Source: Agapetus fuscipes
Lineage: Eukaryota; Arthropoda; Insecta; Trichoptera; Glossosomatidae
Assembly (NCBI GenBank): GCA_951799405.1
Contig: OX637333.1
Span: 10,105,960-10,169,959, forward strand
Reading direction: 5' to 3'
Length of the DNA: 64,000 bases
A program made the position numbers and the translations under genes. The notes under the pieces are model-generated. The model was not told where the DNA came from. It saw only the letters and a list, made by a program, of their open reading frames with translations, and made no database searches. Of the stretch, positions 55,234 to 64,000 are shown piece after piece; the first letter of the stretch is position 1, and every line of letters begins with the position of its first letter.

Positions 55234-56742
55234 CTAGGGGTGGCCAGAGCCTCTGCAGAGTTGCCTCCATTTTTTCCTATCCTTACATACCTCTTTCAAT
55301 TCATTCATATCCATCACCTTTTTCATGCATTTTCTTCTTTTACGCTCACTTTGTATATCCCATTCTTTCACAATCTCCTCAATCTGATCACTCCATACTT
55401 TTCTCGGTCGTCCCTTCCCTCTTTTTCCTTTCACACTTTCTTTGTATATATACTTTGTCAGTCTCTCATCATTCATTCTTTCCACATGCCCAAACCATCT
55501 CATCACATTCTTTTGTACCTTAACTTTCACATCCTCTTTCAAATTACATTCTTTTTTTACCCATTCATTCCTAACTCTATCCCTCAGAGTTTTTCCTGTC
55601 ATGCTTCTCAAATGCTTCATTTCCACCGTACATACTTTACTCATTTCGCTATCGTTCACTGTCCATGCTTCACTTCCATACATCAAAGTCGGTAACAATA
55701 TGCCATTGTGTACCGCCATTCTCAGATCCATCGTCAATCGCTTGTTCTTTGCTATTCTTCCTATTGCACCGACCACTTGCTTGCCCTTACACATCCTATT
55801 CTCAAGTTTTCTTGTCATCTTTCCATTCTTCTCAAACATACTTCCCAAGTATCTAAATTCATCCACAATTTCAACTTTCGTACCATTCAACATAAACGTG
55901 CATTCTTCATTTTCATCCGTTCTGTCAAAAATCAGTACTTTCGTCTTACTTGCATTAATTTTCAACTTGTTCACACACAGAGCATGGTTCAGACTAGAGA
56001 GCATTGCCTGAAGTTCCGCTGCTGAATCAGCAATTAATACTGCGTCATCAGCATAAAGCAGAACTCCGACTTTTCTCTCTCCAATCTGTATGCCATGCCC
56101 TTCCAGATTCGCTTGTTTAACACAATGATCCATGATTATGTTGAATAACCATGGGCTCATTATGCAACCCTGTCTCACACCCTTGTACACATTAAAATAC
56201 TCGCTGTATTCTCCATCCACCCTGACACACGCCCTGCTATTTAGATAGATGGCGCGTATCGCGTTCAGAAGTGCTTTGTTCACACCATACCTCTCAAGCA
56301 CACACATCATACTTCTATCCACCGAGTCGAAGGCTTTCTCAAGATCTACGAAAGCCGCGTAGACCTTTTTATTTACGGCCAGCTGTTTTTCGACTATCTG
56401 TCGAAGCGCGAATATCTGGTCTACGCAACCTCTTTCCGGCATAAAGCCAGATTGTATATCTGAGACCTTCTCCTGGGTGGATAATCTTACCCTATGGATA
56501 AGAATCTTGCATAGCACTTTACCTGGCACACTAAGAAGGCTAATCGGTCTGAAGTTACGGCAGTCTTTTTTGTCACCTTTACCTTTGTAAATTGGCACAA
56601 TGACCGCCTCTCTCCAGTCCGATGGAACCTCCTTGACACTAACACACAATTCGCAAAGCTCTTTCATCCATTCAATCACACATTCTCCTCCCGCTTTCAT
56701 CATCTCAGGTCTCATGGGGCTTCCACACGCTTGCCAACCCAT
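55234..56742 (-). pseudogene. LINE reverse transcriptase domain
   Basis: 502 codons open, of which the first few (MGWQACGSP) come from the MITE end. RPEMMKAGGECVIEWMKELC, FRPISLLSVPGKVLCKIL, AAFVDLEKAFDSVDR, GVRQGCIMSPWLFNIIMDH, catalytic LLYADDAVLIADSAAEL, FRYLGSMFEKNGKMTRKLE, MRWFGHVERMNDERLTKYIY, RGSGHP stop. The catalytic residues are intact. Confidence 0.92.
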
Positions 56743-56999
56743 CTCAAGTCAAGCGCACAGTGTGTCGTCTAGAACATGCTAGCTGGACAAAATTTTGTCT
56801 AATGGACTAATTTTGTCCAGCTAGCATGTTCTAGACGACACACTGCACACTTGGCTTGTAGCTAAGCGCACAGTTGTCGTCTAGAACATGCTAGCTGGAC
56901 AAAATTAGTCCATTAGACAAAATTTTGTCCAGCTAGCATGTTCTAGACGACACACTGTGCGCTTGACTTCTGATGGGTTGGCAAGCGTGTGGAAGCCCC
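56716..56999. mobile_element. 284-bp double-palindrome MITE
   Basis: Ends GGGGCTTCCACACGCTTGCC and its inverse, with AT on each flank (56714-56715, 57000-57001). Between them lie two consecutive palindromes, each with arms GTCTAGAACATGCTAGCTGG ACAAAATT and inverse, so each half can fold alone and the whole can fold end to end. Inserted between endonuclease and RT of the LINE (host reads KAASVDGV / RPEMMKAGG). Non-coding. Confidence 0.85.
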
Positions 57000-57058
57000 A
57001 TCACACCATCCACACTTGCAGCTTTCCCATTCTTTAATTCCTTTATGACCTTTCTTAC

Positions 57059-58345
57059 TTATTCTTTCGATATTTTCAAAACATTATCCTCATCATAATC
57101 TCCTTTCACAGTTAAATCACATTCTTCTTCACCAAAAACCTCATTAAAATATTCTTTCCATCTCTTTTTTACATCGTCTTTATTCCACAGAATGTCTCCG
57201 CTGACATTTTTGATTCCTGGAGTTGTGGACCTACAATTGTCGTTGTTTTGTCTCACCCAGCTCCAGAACATCTTTTTATTGTCAGAGAAGTCATTCTGTG
57301 CTCTTTCACTCAATTTTTCTTCCATTCTTCTCTTACTCATTTGAATTTCATTCTTTGCTAGCCATTTTTTCGCCTTGTATTCAGTCTCTAACACTTTATT
57401 CTTTCTGTCATTAATCCATTTTAAATAGCTCTCTTTCTTCTCTTTCACTGCTTGTTTAACCTGATCATTCCACCATTCATTGCCTTTTTTATGCCCAATC
57501 GTAACTTCACCGCATACTTTCTTTGCGCTTTCAACCAAACATGTTTTAAATGTTTTCCACATTTTTTCTACACATGCATTCTTCGCAAGTTCCTTACATT
57601 CATCCGATTTCAAAATCTGGCTTACTTCAGCTTCAAAATCATTCCTGACATTTTCATCATCTAATTTTTCCACTTTCACTCTTTTCATCTTAATCACTTT
57701 CGTTCTTTTCCTATCTTTAACTTCGCCTATCATTACTTTTGCACACAAGAGATGATGGTCTGAGCCCACGGATATACCTTGGTAGACTCTGACATCTCTT
57801 ATGGCACCTCTCATACATTCTTCCATACATATGTAGTCAATGACTGTGCGAGTATTTGGCCCATACCACGTGTATGTGTGCACGTCTTTATGCTTATACC
57901 AAGTATTTGATACAAACATCCCATGCTCCACACACATGTCATTGATGACACCCCTTCCGTTTGGTCCTATTACCCTTTCATACTCTTCCTTTCTTCTACC
58001 CACCCATCCGTTCATGTCACCAAGCAGAATCACCTTTTCTTCTTTGTCTTTCATTCTGATTTTATCGTCAAGCATATCCCAGAATTCATTTTTAATCTCC
58101 ATACATTCTGAATCTTCTGGCGCATAGCATGCTATCAGTAGAAAATTCGTTCTGTCGTACTTGATCCTTACTAGGAGAATCCTAGGGGAGATCCATTCAT
58201 AATTCCTGATATAGCTCTTCACACATTCACTAACAATCACACCAACACCCTGTCTAGGACATCCATCTTTCACACCTGAGTAAATGAACAAATTTCCATT
58301 ACTCAGAACTTTCTCTCCTTCACCTTTCATTTTAGTTTCGGTCAC
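57059..58345 (-). pseudogene. LINE AP-endonuclease domain
   Basis: VTETKMKGEG start, LLIACYAPEDSECMEIKNEF, VILLGDMNGWVGRRKEEYER, TRTVIDYICM and GSDHHLLCAKVMIGEV give the exonuclease-endonuclease-phosphatase fold with catalytic Asp/Asn (GDMNGWVG) and the SDHH motif. A linker (GNEWWNDQVKQAVKEKKESY) follows. The first strand (NVRG) lies upstream in another frame. Ends at a TAA just before the RT. Confidence 0.9.
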
Positions 58346-58437
58346 ACATAAAATTTTAATTTTTCTCTCATTATCTCTTTCAATAGTTCTTCTTCCTTAT
58401 TTTTCATACCTCTTACATTCAAAGTAGCAATATTCCA

Positions 58438-58525
58438 TTTTTTTTTTTTAAGAAATCCTGTGCGGGAGACTCCCTAGATTCTAAAGACTCTAGGGGTCTA
58501 TGACACTTGTTGTAGTGCCGCAGAG
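58438..58525 (-). repeat. 3' tip of the LINE that is nested at 16117-17102
   Basis: T run (58438-58449) then AAGAAATCCTGTGCGGGAGA.. GTGCCGCAGAGGTGT, matching 16131-16210. An extremely 5'-truncated insertion (about 80 bp). Confidence 0.8.
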
Positions 58526-58767
58526 GTGTACGAGCTTAGTCGTCGCTACAAAGCGCCAATACTCAAGCAAGACCCAGTTGCTGTAAGGCTGGATGGACTT
58601 TTTGGTGACCGGTCATTGGTAAAGGTTTATGAATTTTTCAACCCAGCGAAGAGCACATTCGAAATATTAATGGTATATTTTTGTGCTCCGCCGGGATCCG
58701 AATCCACAACCTTCCATTTACGAGTCCGAAGTGTTGCCACTACGGACTACGGACCGGTCCAAGATGC
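58526..58767 (-). repeat. tRNA-derived SINE S2, fused to a 5S-like unit
   Basis: Minus strand: GGACCGGTCCGTAGTCCGTA, GGATTCGGATCCCGGCGGAG (B-box-like), body to GCGACGACTAAGCTCG. Immediately upstream on the same strand is the 5S rRNA-like sequence 58886-58768. The tail is truncated where it meets the LINE fragment at 58525. Confidence 0.8.
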
Positions 58768-58886
58768 CAACGACACGCGGTGTACCTGAGCGGTTACCCA
58801 TCCAAGCACTGACCGCGCCCAATGTTGCTTAACTTCGGTGATCTATGGGAACCGGTGCTTTCAACATGGCTAACGTCGTTGACACC
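58768..58886 (-). rRNA. 5S rRNA-like sequence (pseudogene or SINE head)
   Basis: Minus-strand, about 119 nt: GTCAACGACGTTAGCCATGT.. GATCACCGAAGTTAAGCAAC.. GGGCGCGGTCAGTGCTTGGA TGGGTAACCGCT.. CCGCGTGTCGTTGGC. Length, terminal pairing (GTCAACGAC with GTCGTTGGC), box A (AGTTAAGC) and box C (CTTGGATGGG) follow eukaryotic 5S rRNA. It is flanked 3' by SINE S2 rather than a T-run terminator and is diverged in the 5' third. A functional 5S gene is therefore unlikely; a 5S-derived SINE head or 5S pseudogene is preferred. Confidence 0.75.
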
Positions 58887-58889
58887 ATT

Positions 58890-60726
58890 CATCTCCTTTC
58901 TTACGTCTGCTTTTATCAGGCCACTGTGGTTTCCCACTGTACCTGGTAAAGCTTTTGGCAACCCTGCAGGGGCCATCTGACACTCCTCCAACAGCATGGC
59001 GACTAGGATTGTCAGCCCTAGTGCGCCTTCGCATGACTATCTCATCGTTTGCCCACAGGAGCCCACATCACAGCACAGTGAACTAATGCCATACTGACAC
59101 AAGTTTGCACACAACTAAAAATATCCTGGTGGTCAGCCAGGTGAAATAAAACACGTGGTCAAAAAAGTAAAAAAGGGCCACGAGACATGAAATCAACAAT
59201 GAAGTTAAAAAGAGAACAAAAAAAATAAAAAATAATACTACTGAATTTAAATAAGCAGCAAAAATAAATGACGCACAATACTTAACGAATATTGAGGTTA
59301 GGTTACCACGTGGCTATTTCCAATGAAGAAAAAAGCCTAGAAAACAACAAAAAACAATGAATTAATACAAATTCTCTTGTTATAAAGGTTAAAACTAAAA
59401 CGCGGAACAAAATAGATATTAAAGTTAACGTTAAACACAAGAGAAGCGAGAAAAAAAATAGAATTTACAAATTAGATAACCACGTGTTCACACCACGTGG
59501 TTATTTCTGAAGAAGAAAAAAAACGCGTAAATACAACAAAAACAATGAATTAATTAAAATTCTCTTGTTTTATCGCAGCCTAGTATTTTAAATTAGGCGT
59601 TTTAGTACCAAGAATATTACAATAATTTTTTGTACGGAAATTTGTCACTTTGTATGGTGGCTACACCTTATAATATTTTTTTGAAAAAAATAATGATTAA
59701 TTTATGTAGGTATATATAAGAGCTATTCAATTGGAGAACATTATTTTTTAGTTTACCCGTTCTCTGCCAAGTAATTTTAAATGATTGTTTTCTCTTGTAT
59801 CGCAACCCCCAAAACAAAGAGTATTATGAGGCAATGGTTATTGTTGTTACATAGCACGTGTTTAAGTGAATTGTTATATGGGTTTATTTATGGGTATTAG
59901 ACGTTTTGCTACCAAAAATCTTCAAATTATATTTTGTATGGAAATTTGTCACTTTGTATGGTGGCTATACTATATCTTTTTTTGAAAAAAGTAATGATTA
60001 ATGTATGTAGGTATATATAAGAGCTTTTCAATTGTGCAACATTATTTTTTGCTTCACCCTTTCTCTGCCGAGAAATTTTAAATATTTTTTTGCTCTTGTA
60101 TGGCAGCCCCCAAAACAAAGAAAATTATGAGGCAACGGTTATTGTTGTTACATAGCACTAGTATAATAACGATTACTCAAAAAAAAATAAAGAAAATCGT
60201 AGGAGCCATTTTTGAGCAAATCTCATTTGAAACTTTCAGCTGTTCGGAAGCCATCTTGAATTTTCTACAATTTTAAAAATATTTCATCATGAATTATAGT
60301 GATAAAAAAGTTCTTTCTATTAAAGCTAAAAAATATAAGAGTTTTTTGCGTTCTGATGGGTTTTTGTAGCCTTTTAATTTCAATTTTTTAATATCACGTA
60401 AACGGCCCTTTATATTATTTTTTTCTAAATTTTTATTCAATTTTTTTATAGAATTTTATAGTATGTATAATATTGTAGAACATTATTTTTTTGTCAACGC
60501 TTTCACTTCTGAGAAAATCACAATTGTTTATTTTTTTCATATGGCAACTCATAGACGCCGATTAGCAAGAATGTTGCCATAACTAAATTTGGTAAGAATG
60601 TATCAAGAAATTTGCATACTGAAAATTTAAAAAAAATCGTCGGAGCCGTTTTTGAGAAAATCGCATTTGAAATTTTCAGCTCTTCGGAAGCCATCTTGAA
60701 TTCTCCAAATAGTGAAAAAAAAAATA
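58890..60726. other. AT-rich region with direct repeats, no gene
   Basis: A ~265-bp block (TTTGTCACTTTGTATGGTGG.. GGTTATTGTTGTTACATAGC) occurs at 59596-59858 and 59892-60160. Shorter pairs lie at 59311/59497 (CCACGTGG + TTATTTC) and 60190/60640 (CTTCGGAAGCCATCTTGAAT). Otherwise no coding sign. May be 5' flank of, or an older relative to, the Penelope-like element. Confidence 0.6.
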
Positions 60727-60799
60727 GAGGGAAATAAATACTCAATTTGTGAAAATAAAACTCTGTGTTTTTTATAATTTTTTATAATTATTTATAAAA

Positions 60800-61093
60800 A
60801 TGAATTTTCACTGTGTGAATACACAAACTTTAAGAAGTCTAATAGAAGCAAGTATCGCAAAAAAAGTGTATTACTACAAGAAGCTAAAATTCAAGATAAA
60901 AACCTGTTCCCTTAAAGTTTATTTTAACCAAAACTGTCTGAAGCAAAATGTTATTCCAAATTATATAAACCTGAAATCAAATCTGAAAAGTGATACGGCA
61001 TTAAACATCCTTAAGAAGTCCAAAATTATGTGGATCAAAAGTGAGATAAAAAGCGCATACATAAAAATGAATATCTTAAGAACATATACTTGA
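60800..61093 (+). pseudogene. Penelope-like element, N-terminal coding piece
   Basis: MNFHCVNTQTLRSLIEASIA.. basic, then repeat R is inserted after about MNILRTYT. Beyond R the protein resumes near 61360 (KILHTNLASALHPVEWHILD in the correct frame). Matches the poorly conserved N-terminus of Penelope ORFs in position only. Confidence 0.6.
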
Positions 61094-61095
61094 AG

Positions 61096-61354
61096 AAGCT
61101 CCTTGACTGATAGGTTGGTACGAGGCTGACCACCCGTGCTGTAAAAATCGGTTCACTTTTGCCAATGCCACCCCGGTTCAGGGAACGGCGGCAGGAGTTG
61201 CAAGGTTTATGTCCATGTGAGGTTTTCATTATTTGTATGCACACATGCAGAATGTGTAGGCGCGAACCTACATGTGCCTGTCTGTGGGCATGCATTTCAT
61301 ATGAGCCTTAAATGCTTACATATCCTTGCAGCTTAGATTATAGATTATAGATAT
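61096..61354 (+). repeat. Repeat R, copy 18 (subtype b, young)
   Basis: CTCCTTGACTGATAGGTTGG to CCTTGCAGCTTAGATTATAG, nearly identical to the copy at 51662. It interrupts the Penelope coding sequence, so it is younger than the element. Confidence 0.9.
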
Positions 61355-61359
61355 GTCAA

Positions 61360-61948
61360 AATATTACACACTAATCTCGCGTCTGCCTTACACCCCGTGG
61401 AATGGCACATTTTGGACGATAATATATATGAGAGTCTAGCTCTATTTGCCAAACAAAAGAAACAAAAGTTGGATACCAAAATAAACAAACTAAAATTAAC
61501 CCAAATAAAAAAACTTTCAGATAACAAACCACCACCTGTAGTAAATTTCTATAAAAAATTTGTAAACATGTCAAACATCACATTCGATAAAGAAGAAGTG
61601 TCAGTTTTAAATATGGGCCCAAAATTTAACATAACTAAAAACAATGATTCTCGAAGCTCCGATATTCTACGTAGTGACCTAGAAGTAGCTATTAATACAA
61701 GTAACTTCACCAATAATAATTTTCTCAAACATAAATGTGCAAACTATATATCTAATGATATTCAAAAAAGAAAAAATAATTCTAACAGTAATCATCAAAT
61801 AGTTAACACCATAAAAAGTACTAAATGTAAAACTACAAAAAATAACGTAATCTTGACTCGTGCAGATAAAGGGAATTCCATAGTTGCTATTAACAAACCG
61901 GATTATATTGCTAAACTTGCAGAAGTCATCATATCAGACAAGTGTTAA
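61360..61948 (+). pseudogene. Penelope-like element, pre-RT region
   Basis: LHPVEWHILDDNIYESLALF, KPPPVVNFYKKFVNMS, then VILTRADKGNSIVAINKPDY (61850-61909), the conserved T-R-ADKG-x-VV motif that opens the Penelope RT. Ends at TAA 61946-61948, but the frame continues beyond (TLPRDPTTKYQGKIRDYLNN), so this is a single premature stop. Confidence 0.88.
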
Positions 61949-63517
61949 ACTCTCCCTAGAGACCCTACTACCAAGTACCAAGGAAAAATCAGGGATTACC
62001 TCAACAATAGCAACTTCTCTGAATCTACAAAAAAAGGACTACTTATGAAAAATCCAGCATCACCATTACTATATGGTTTAATGAAGCTCCATAAACCTGG
62101 ACATCCAGCTAGGCCAGTGGTCTCCTACATAAAAGCCCCAGCTGTAAATATAGCCAAATATCTGAACCATATTATTCCAAACCTTATTAAATTCACCCCA
62201 ACATTTGGCATTAAAAATTCAATTGAACTTACTAAAAAACTGTCTACCCTTACTCCACTTACTAACTCCATCCTTGTATCTTTTGATGTTCAAAATTTAT
62301 TCACTAACATTCCTGTTAACGAAGTAATAGACATATTGAAAGTCAAATTAGATCATAAGAATGTGGAACTAACAGAAAAAACACAAATTTTAGACCTGTC
62401 CACTCTATGTATGGACCAAAATTATTTTAAATTTAATAACAATTTCTATCAAATTTTAAACTCTCTTCCAATGGGAAATCAATTGTCACCTCTTTTTGCT
62501 GAATTATATATGGACTATTTTGAAAATTCTTTGTTTAAATCAAAAAACACCCTTTTGAACTGTATTTCTTCTTATCATAGATATGTTGATGACATTTTGT
62601 GTGTATGGTCAGGAAGTATAAGACAATTGGACTTATTTCTTAATTATCTGAATTCATTAAACAAAAATTTAAAATTTACCATGGAAATAGGGATAAATAA
62701 TACCTTAAACTTCCTAGACCTTAGTATTAATATTGTGAACAATAAATTTAAATTCAGTGTATATAGAAAACCAACATACACGGACGCAATTATTCATGCA
62801 ACGTCTAACCATCCTATTTCGCAAAAAATGGCTGTCTTTCATTCCTTAATTCATAGGCTGATTAACTTACCCCTCGAGAGGGAGGCTTTTAACCTGGAAT
62901 TGAATACGATAAAGACTATAGCGTCAAATAATGGGTATAAAGAGGCCATTATTAATGACCTTTTACTATCTAAACAAAAAAAACTCATGTACCAAAAATA
63001 TATTTACCCTCATTGTTGGGATAATGGTAAGGATCAGAAATGGAGAAGAATATTATATGTAGGGCAAGTGAGTACCAACCTTGGTCACTTAGTAAAAAAT
63101 ACCTTTAGTTGCGCCTATTATACCAACAGTAATATAGGTAAAATATTATTCAACAATAAGGATAAGATTGAACGTATGGATGGTGGGGGTGTATATCGAT
63201 TATCTTGTAATGACTGCAATTCCGTATATGTTGGACAAACTTCCAGATCTATAAATGTAAGGTTGAAAGAACATAAGAGGGCTTTTAGGGGTTTGTCTGG
63301 TTATTCGGAGATGGCGGACCACTGTATCGAAAATGACCACTCGTTCAATAATGACGGTGTCAGGGTTCTCCATTCCGGATGCAAGGGCAGACAACTAATT
63401 GCCCTAGAAACTTTAGAAATCCACAAACATAAAAATTCTAATTCTTACAATTTGGTCAATGTCCAAATTCCTGCTGCCTCACCTTTGTTATTAACTAATT
63501 GTGCTTCTTTATCGTGA
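61949..63517 (+). pseudogene. Penelope-like element, reverse transcriptase and GIY-YIG endonuclease
   Basis: Frame continuous with the preceding piece. RT motifs: YGLMKLHKPGHPARPVVSYI, SILVSFDVQNLFTNIPVNEV, NSLPMGNQLSPLFAELYMDY, catalytic HRYVDDILCVWSG (62577-62615), NTLNFLDLSI, FSVYRKPTYTDAIIHATSNH. The endonuclease follows a linker: GGGVYRLSCNDCNSVYVGQT (63183-63242), RSINVRLKEHKRAF, AlaAspHis and LeuGlu motifs (ALETLEIHKHKN). The C-x2-C between the two GIY-YIG half-motifs is typical of Penelope endonucleases. No further stop until 63515. Confidence 0.93.
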
Positions 63518-63793
63518 CTTATTAATTTGATTTCTCTACGGTTTTTGTTTTGTCAATTTTTTAATATTGTAATTATAATATGTGTCATCTCATTATTGTA
63601 CCTATTTGTCATAAATTATTATTTTTATTTAGATTTCTCTATGGTTTTTTGTTTTGTCAATTTGTTATATCATTATATAATATTGTAATTATATTATGTG
63701 TCATTTCCTTATTGTACCTATTTGTCGTACCTAAATCATTATTTTTATTTTATTTCTCTATGGTTTTTGTCTTGTCAATTTTTGTAATTTAGT

Positions 63794-63898
63794 ATCCTCT
63801 TGATAATGACGTGAATAAGTCGAAAGTACTTGAGGGAAATAAATACTCAATTTGTGAAAATAAAACTCTGTGTTTTTTATAATTTTTTATAATTATTT
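63794..63898 (+). promoter_or_regulatory. Hammerhead-like motif and 3' pseudo-LTR of the Penelope-like element
   Basis: CCTC (stem I), TTGATAA (degenerate CTGANGA), stem GAC/GTC with loop GTGAATAA, GAAA, GTACTT, GAGG (stem I partner), spanning about 63794-63835. The 67-bp repeat follows. Two core positions differ from the consensus, so activity is doubtful in this copy. The same kind of motif is at 5818 and 54279. Confidence 0.6.
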
Positions 63899-64000
63899 TT
63901 AAAAAAAAAATATTTTGCAAATAAGAATATTACTTTTTCTTTCTTGTCAACCTAAAACAAGTTTTAAAAAATCGTGTTTTTATGGGCCTTTTTAATATTT

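Larger units (their letters stand above)
55203..58437 (-). mobile_element. AP-endonuclease/RT LINE, nearly intact, split by a MITE
   Basis: Endonuclease frame 58345-57059, then RT frame 56742-55234, separated by one TAA stop (57061-57059) and a 284-bp MITE (56716-56999). Without these the protein would be one continuous endonuclease-RT of about 950 aa. The 5' end is truncated at 58437 (IATLNVRGMKNKEEELL is present in a shifted frame). The 3' end is a hexamer-like array (AGTTACAGTTACAG on minus, 55203-55223). Other copies of its tail: 37271, 45113 and 53914. The clade resembles RTE; not certain. Confidence 0.9.
60727..63898 (+). mobile_element. Penelope-like element with GIY-YIG endonuclease, nearly complete
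   Basis: Bounded by a ~67-bp direct repeat (GAGGGAAATAAATACTCAAT.. ACTCTGTG) at 60727-60793 and 63832-63898. One coding frame set: N-terminal part 60800-61093, interrupted by repeat R (61096-61354), then 61360-61948, one TAA, then 61949-63517 including RT and GIY-YIG. The 3' repeat is preceded by a hammerhead-like sequence (about 63794-63831). Penelope-like elements combine exactly these parts. Confidence 0.9.

Noticed and set aside
55240..56025. Overlapping plus-strand ORFs of 60-190 codons
   Set aside because: Antisense shadows of the LINE RT; no domain, low-complexity composition.
58768..58886. Functional 5S rRNA gene
   Set aside because: Diverged 5' third, no T-run terminator, and SINE S2 attached at the 3' end.

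Overview
This is a eukaryotic, almost certainly insect, genomic window. It has a split, intron-rich host gene, no bacterial-style operons, and a dense, nested load of transposable elements (TEs). The short TAGGTACCTACC-type runs (e.g. near 39,890-39,935), the encoded protein and the TE mix fit Lepidoptera best, but the order is an inference.

Host gene. On the minus strand, 27,919 down to 4,831, lies a complete glucose-6-phosphate isomerase (phosphoglucose isomerase, Gpi/Pgi) gene. I reconstruct ten coding exons whose splice phases all agree. They sum to 1,674 nt, i.e. 557 residues plus a stop, with both family signatures and the catalytic Arg, Glu, His and Lys present. Intron 1 appears to use a GC-AG splice pair. 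The gene spans about 23 kb because its introns are packed with TEs: an RTE-like LINE with a second LINE nested in it (intron 4), two parallel copies of a ~2 kb element 'X' riddled with a short repeat 'R' (introns 6 and 1), a 2.2 kb terminal-inverted-repeat element (intron 7), MITEs and tRNA-derived SINEs.

TE country. From 28 kb to the end I see no confident host gene, only a possible tiny divergent first exon at 28,292. In order: an L2/CR1-like LINE (29.9-31.4 kb); a large foldback with another element inside it (31.4-33.8 kb); a pogo-type DNA-binding exon fused to an RTE-like reverse transcriptase (34.3-35.9 kb); a P-element/THAP9-like transposase broken into three pieces by a LINE tail, two SINEs and a ZMYM1-like hAT (36.4-40.6 kb); an R1-like pseudogene; two pieces of a pogo/jerky-like transposase (41.8-42.5 and 50.2-51.3 kb); a 48-bp minisatellite; an intact 773-aa ORF joining a Mutator-type transposase domain to a YqaJ nuclease domain (45.8-48.1 kb); a divergent, nearly intact hAT transposase (48.2-50.0 kb); a BED-finger hAT (52.0-53.9 kb); another pogo-like N-terminus; a nearly intact endonuclease/RT LINE split by a double-palindrome MITE (55.2-58.4 kb); a 5S rRNA-like unit joined to a tRNA-derived SINE; and a nearly complete Penelope-like element with a GIY-YIG endonuclease, a hammerhead-like motif and flanking repeats (60.7-63.9 kb).

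How they relate. Three relations can be read directly. SINE family S2 ends in the same 3' tail as the L2-like LINE. Hammerhead-like cores recur at 5.8, 54.3 and 63.8 kb. Nested insertions give relative ages, e.g. P-element older than SINE S1, which is older than the ZMYM1-like hAT. The strongest leads are the Mutator-YqaJ ORF with its divergent hAT neighbour, the Penelope element whose 5' repeat starts at the predicted ribozyme cleavage point, and the 5S-tRNA composite SINE.
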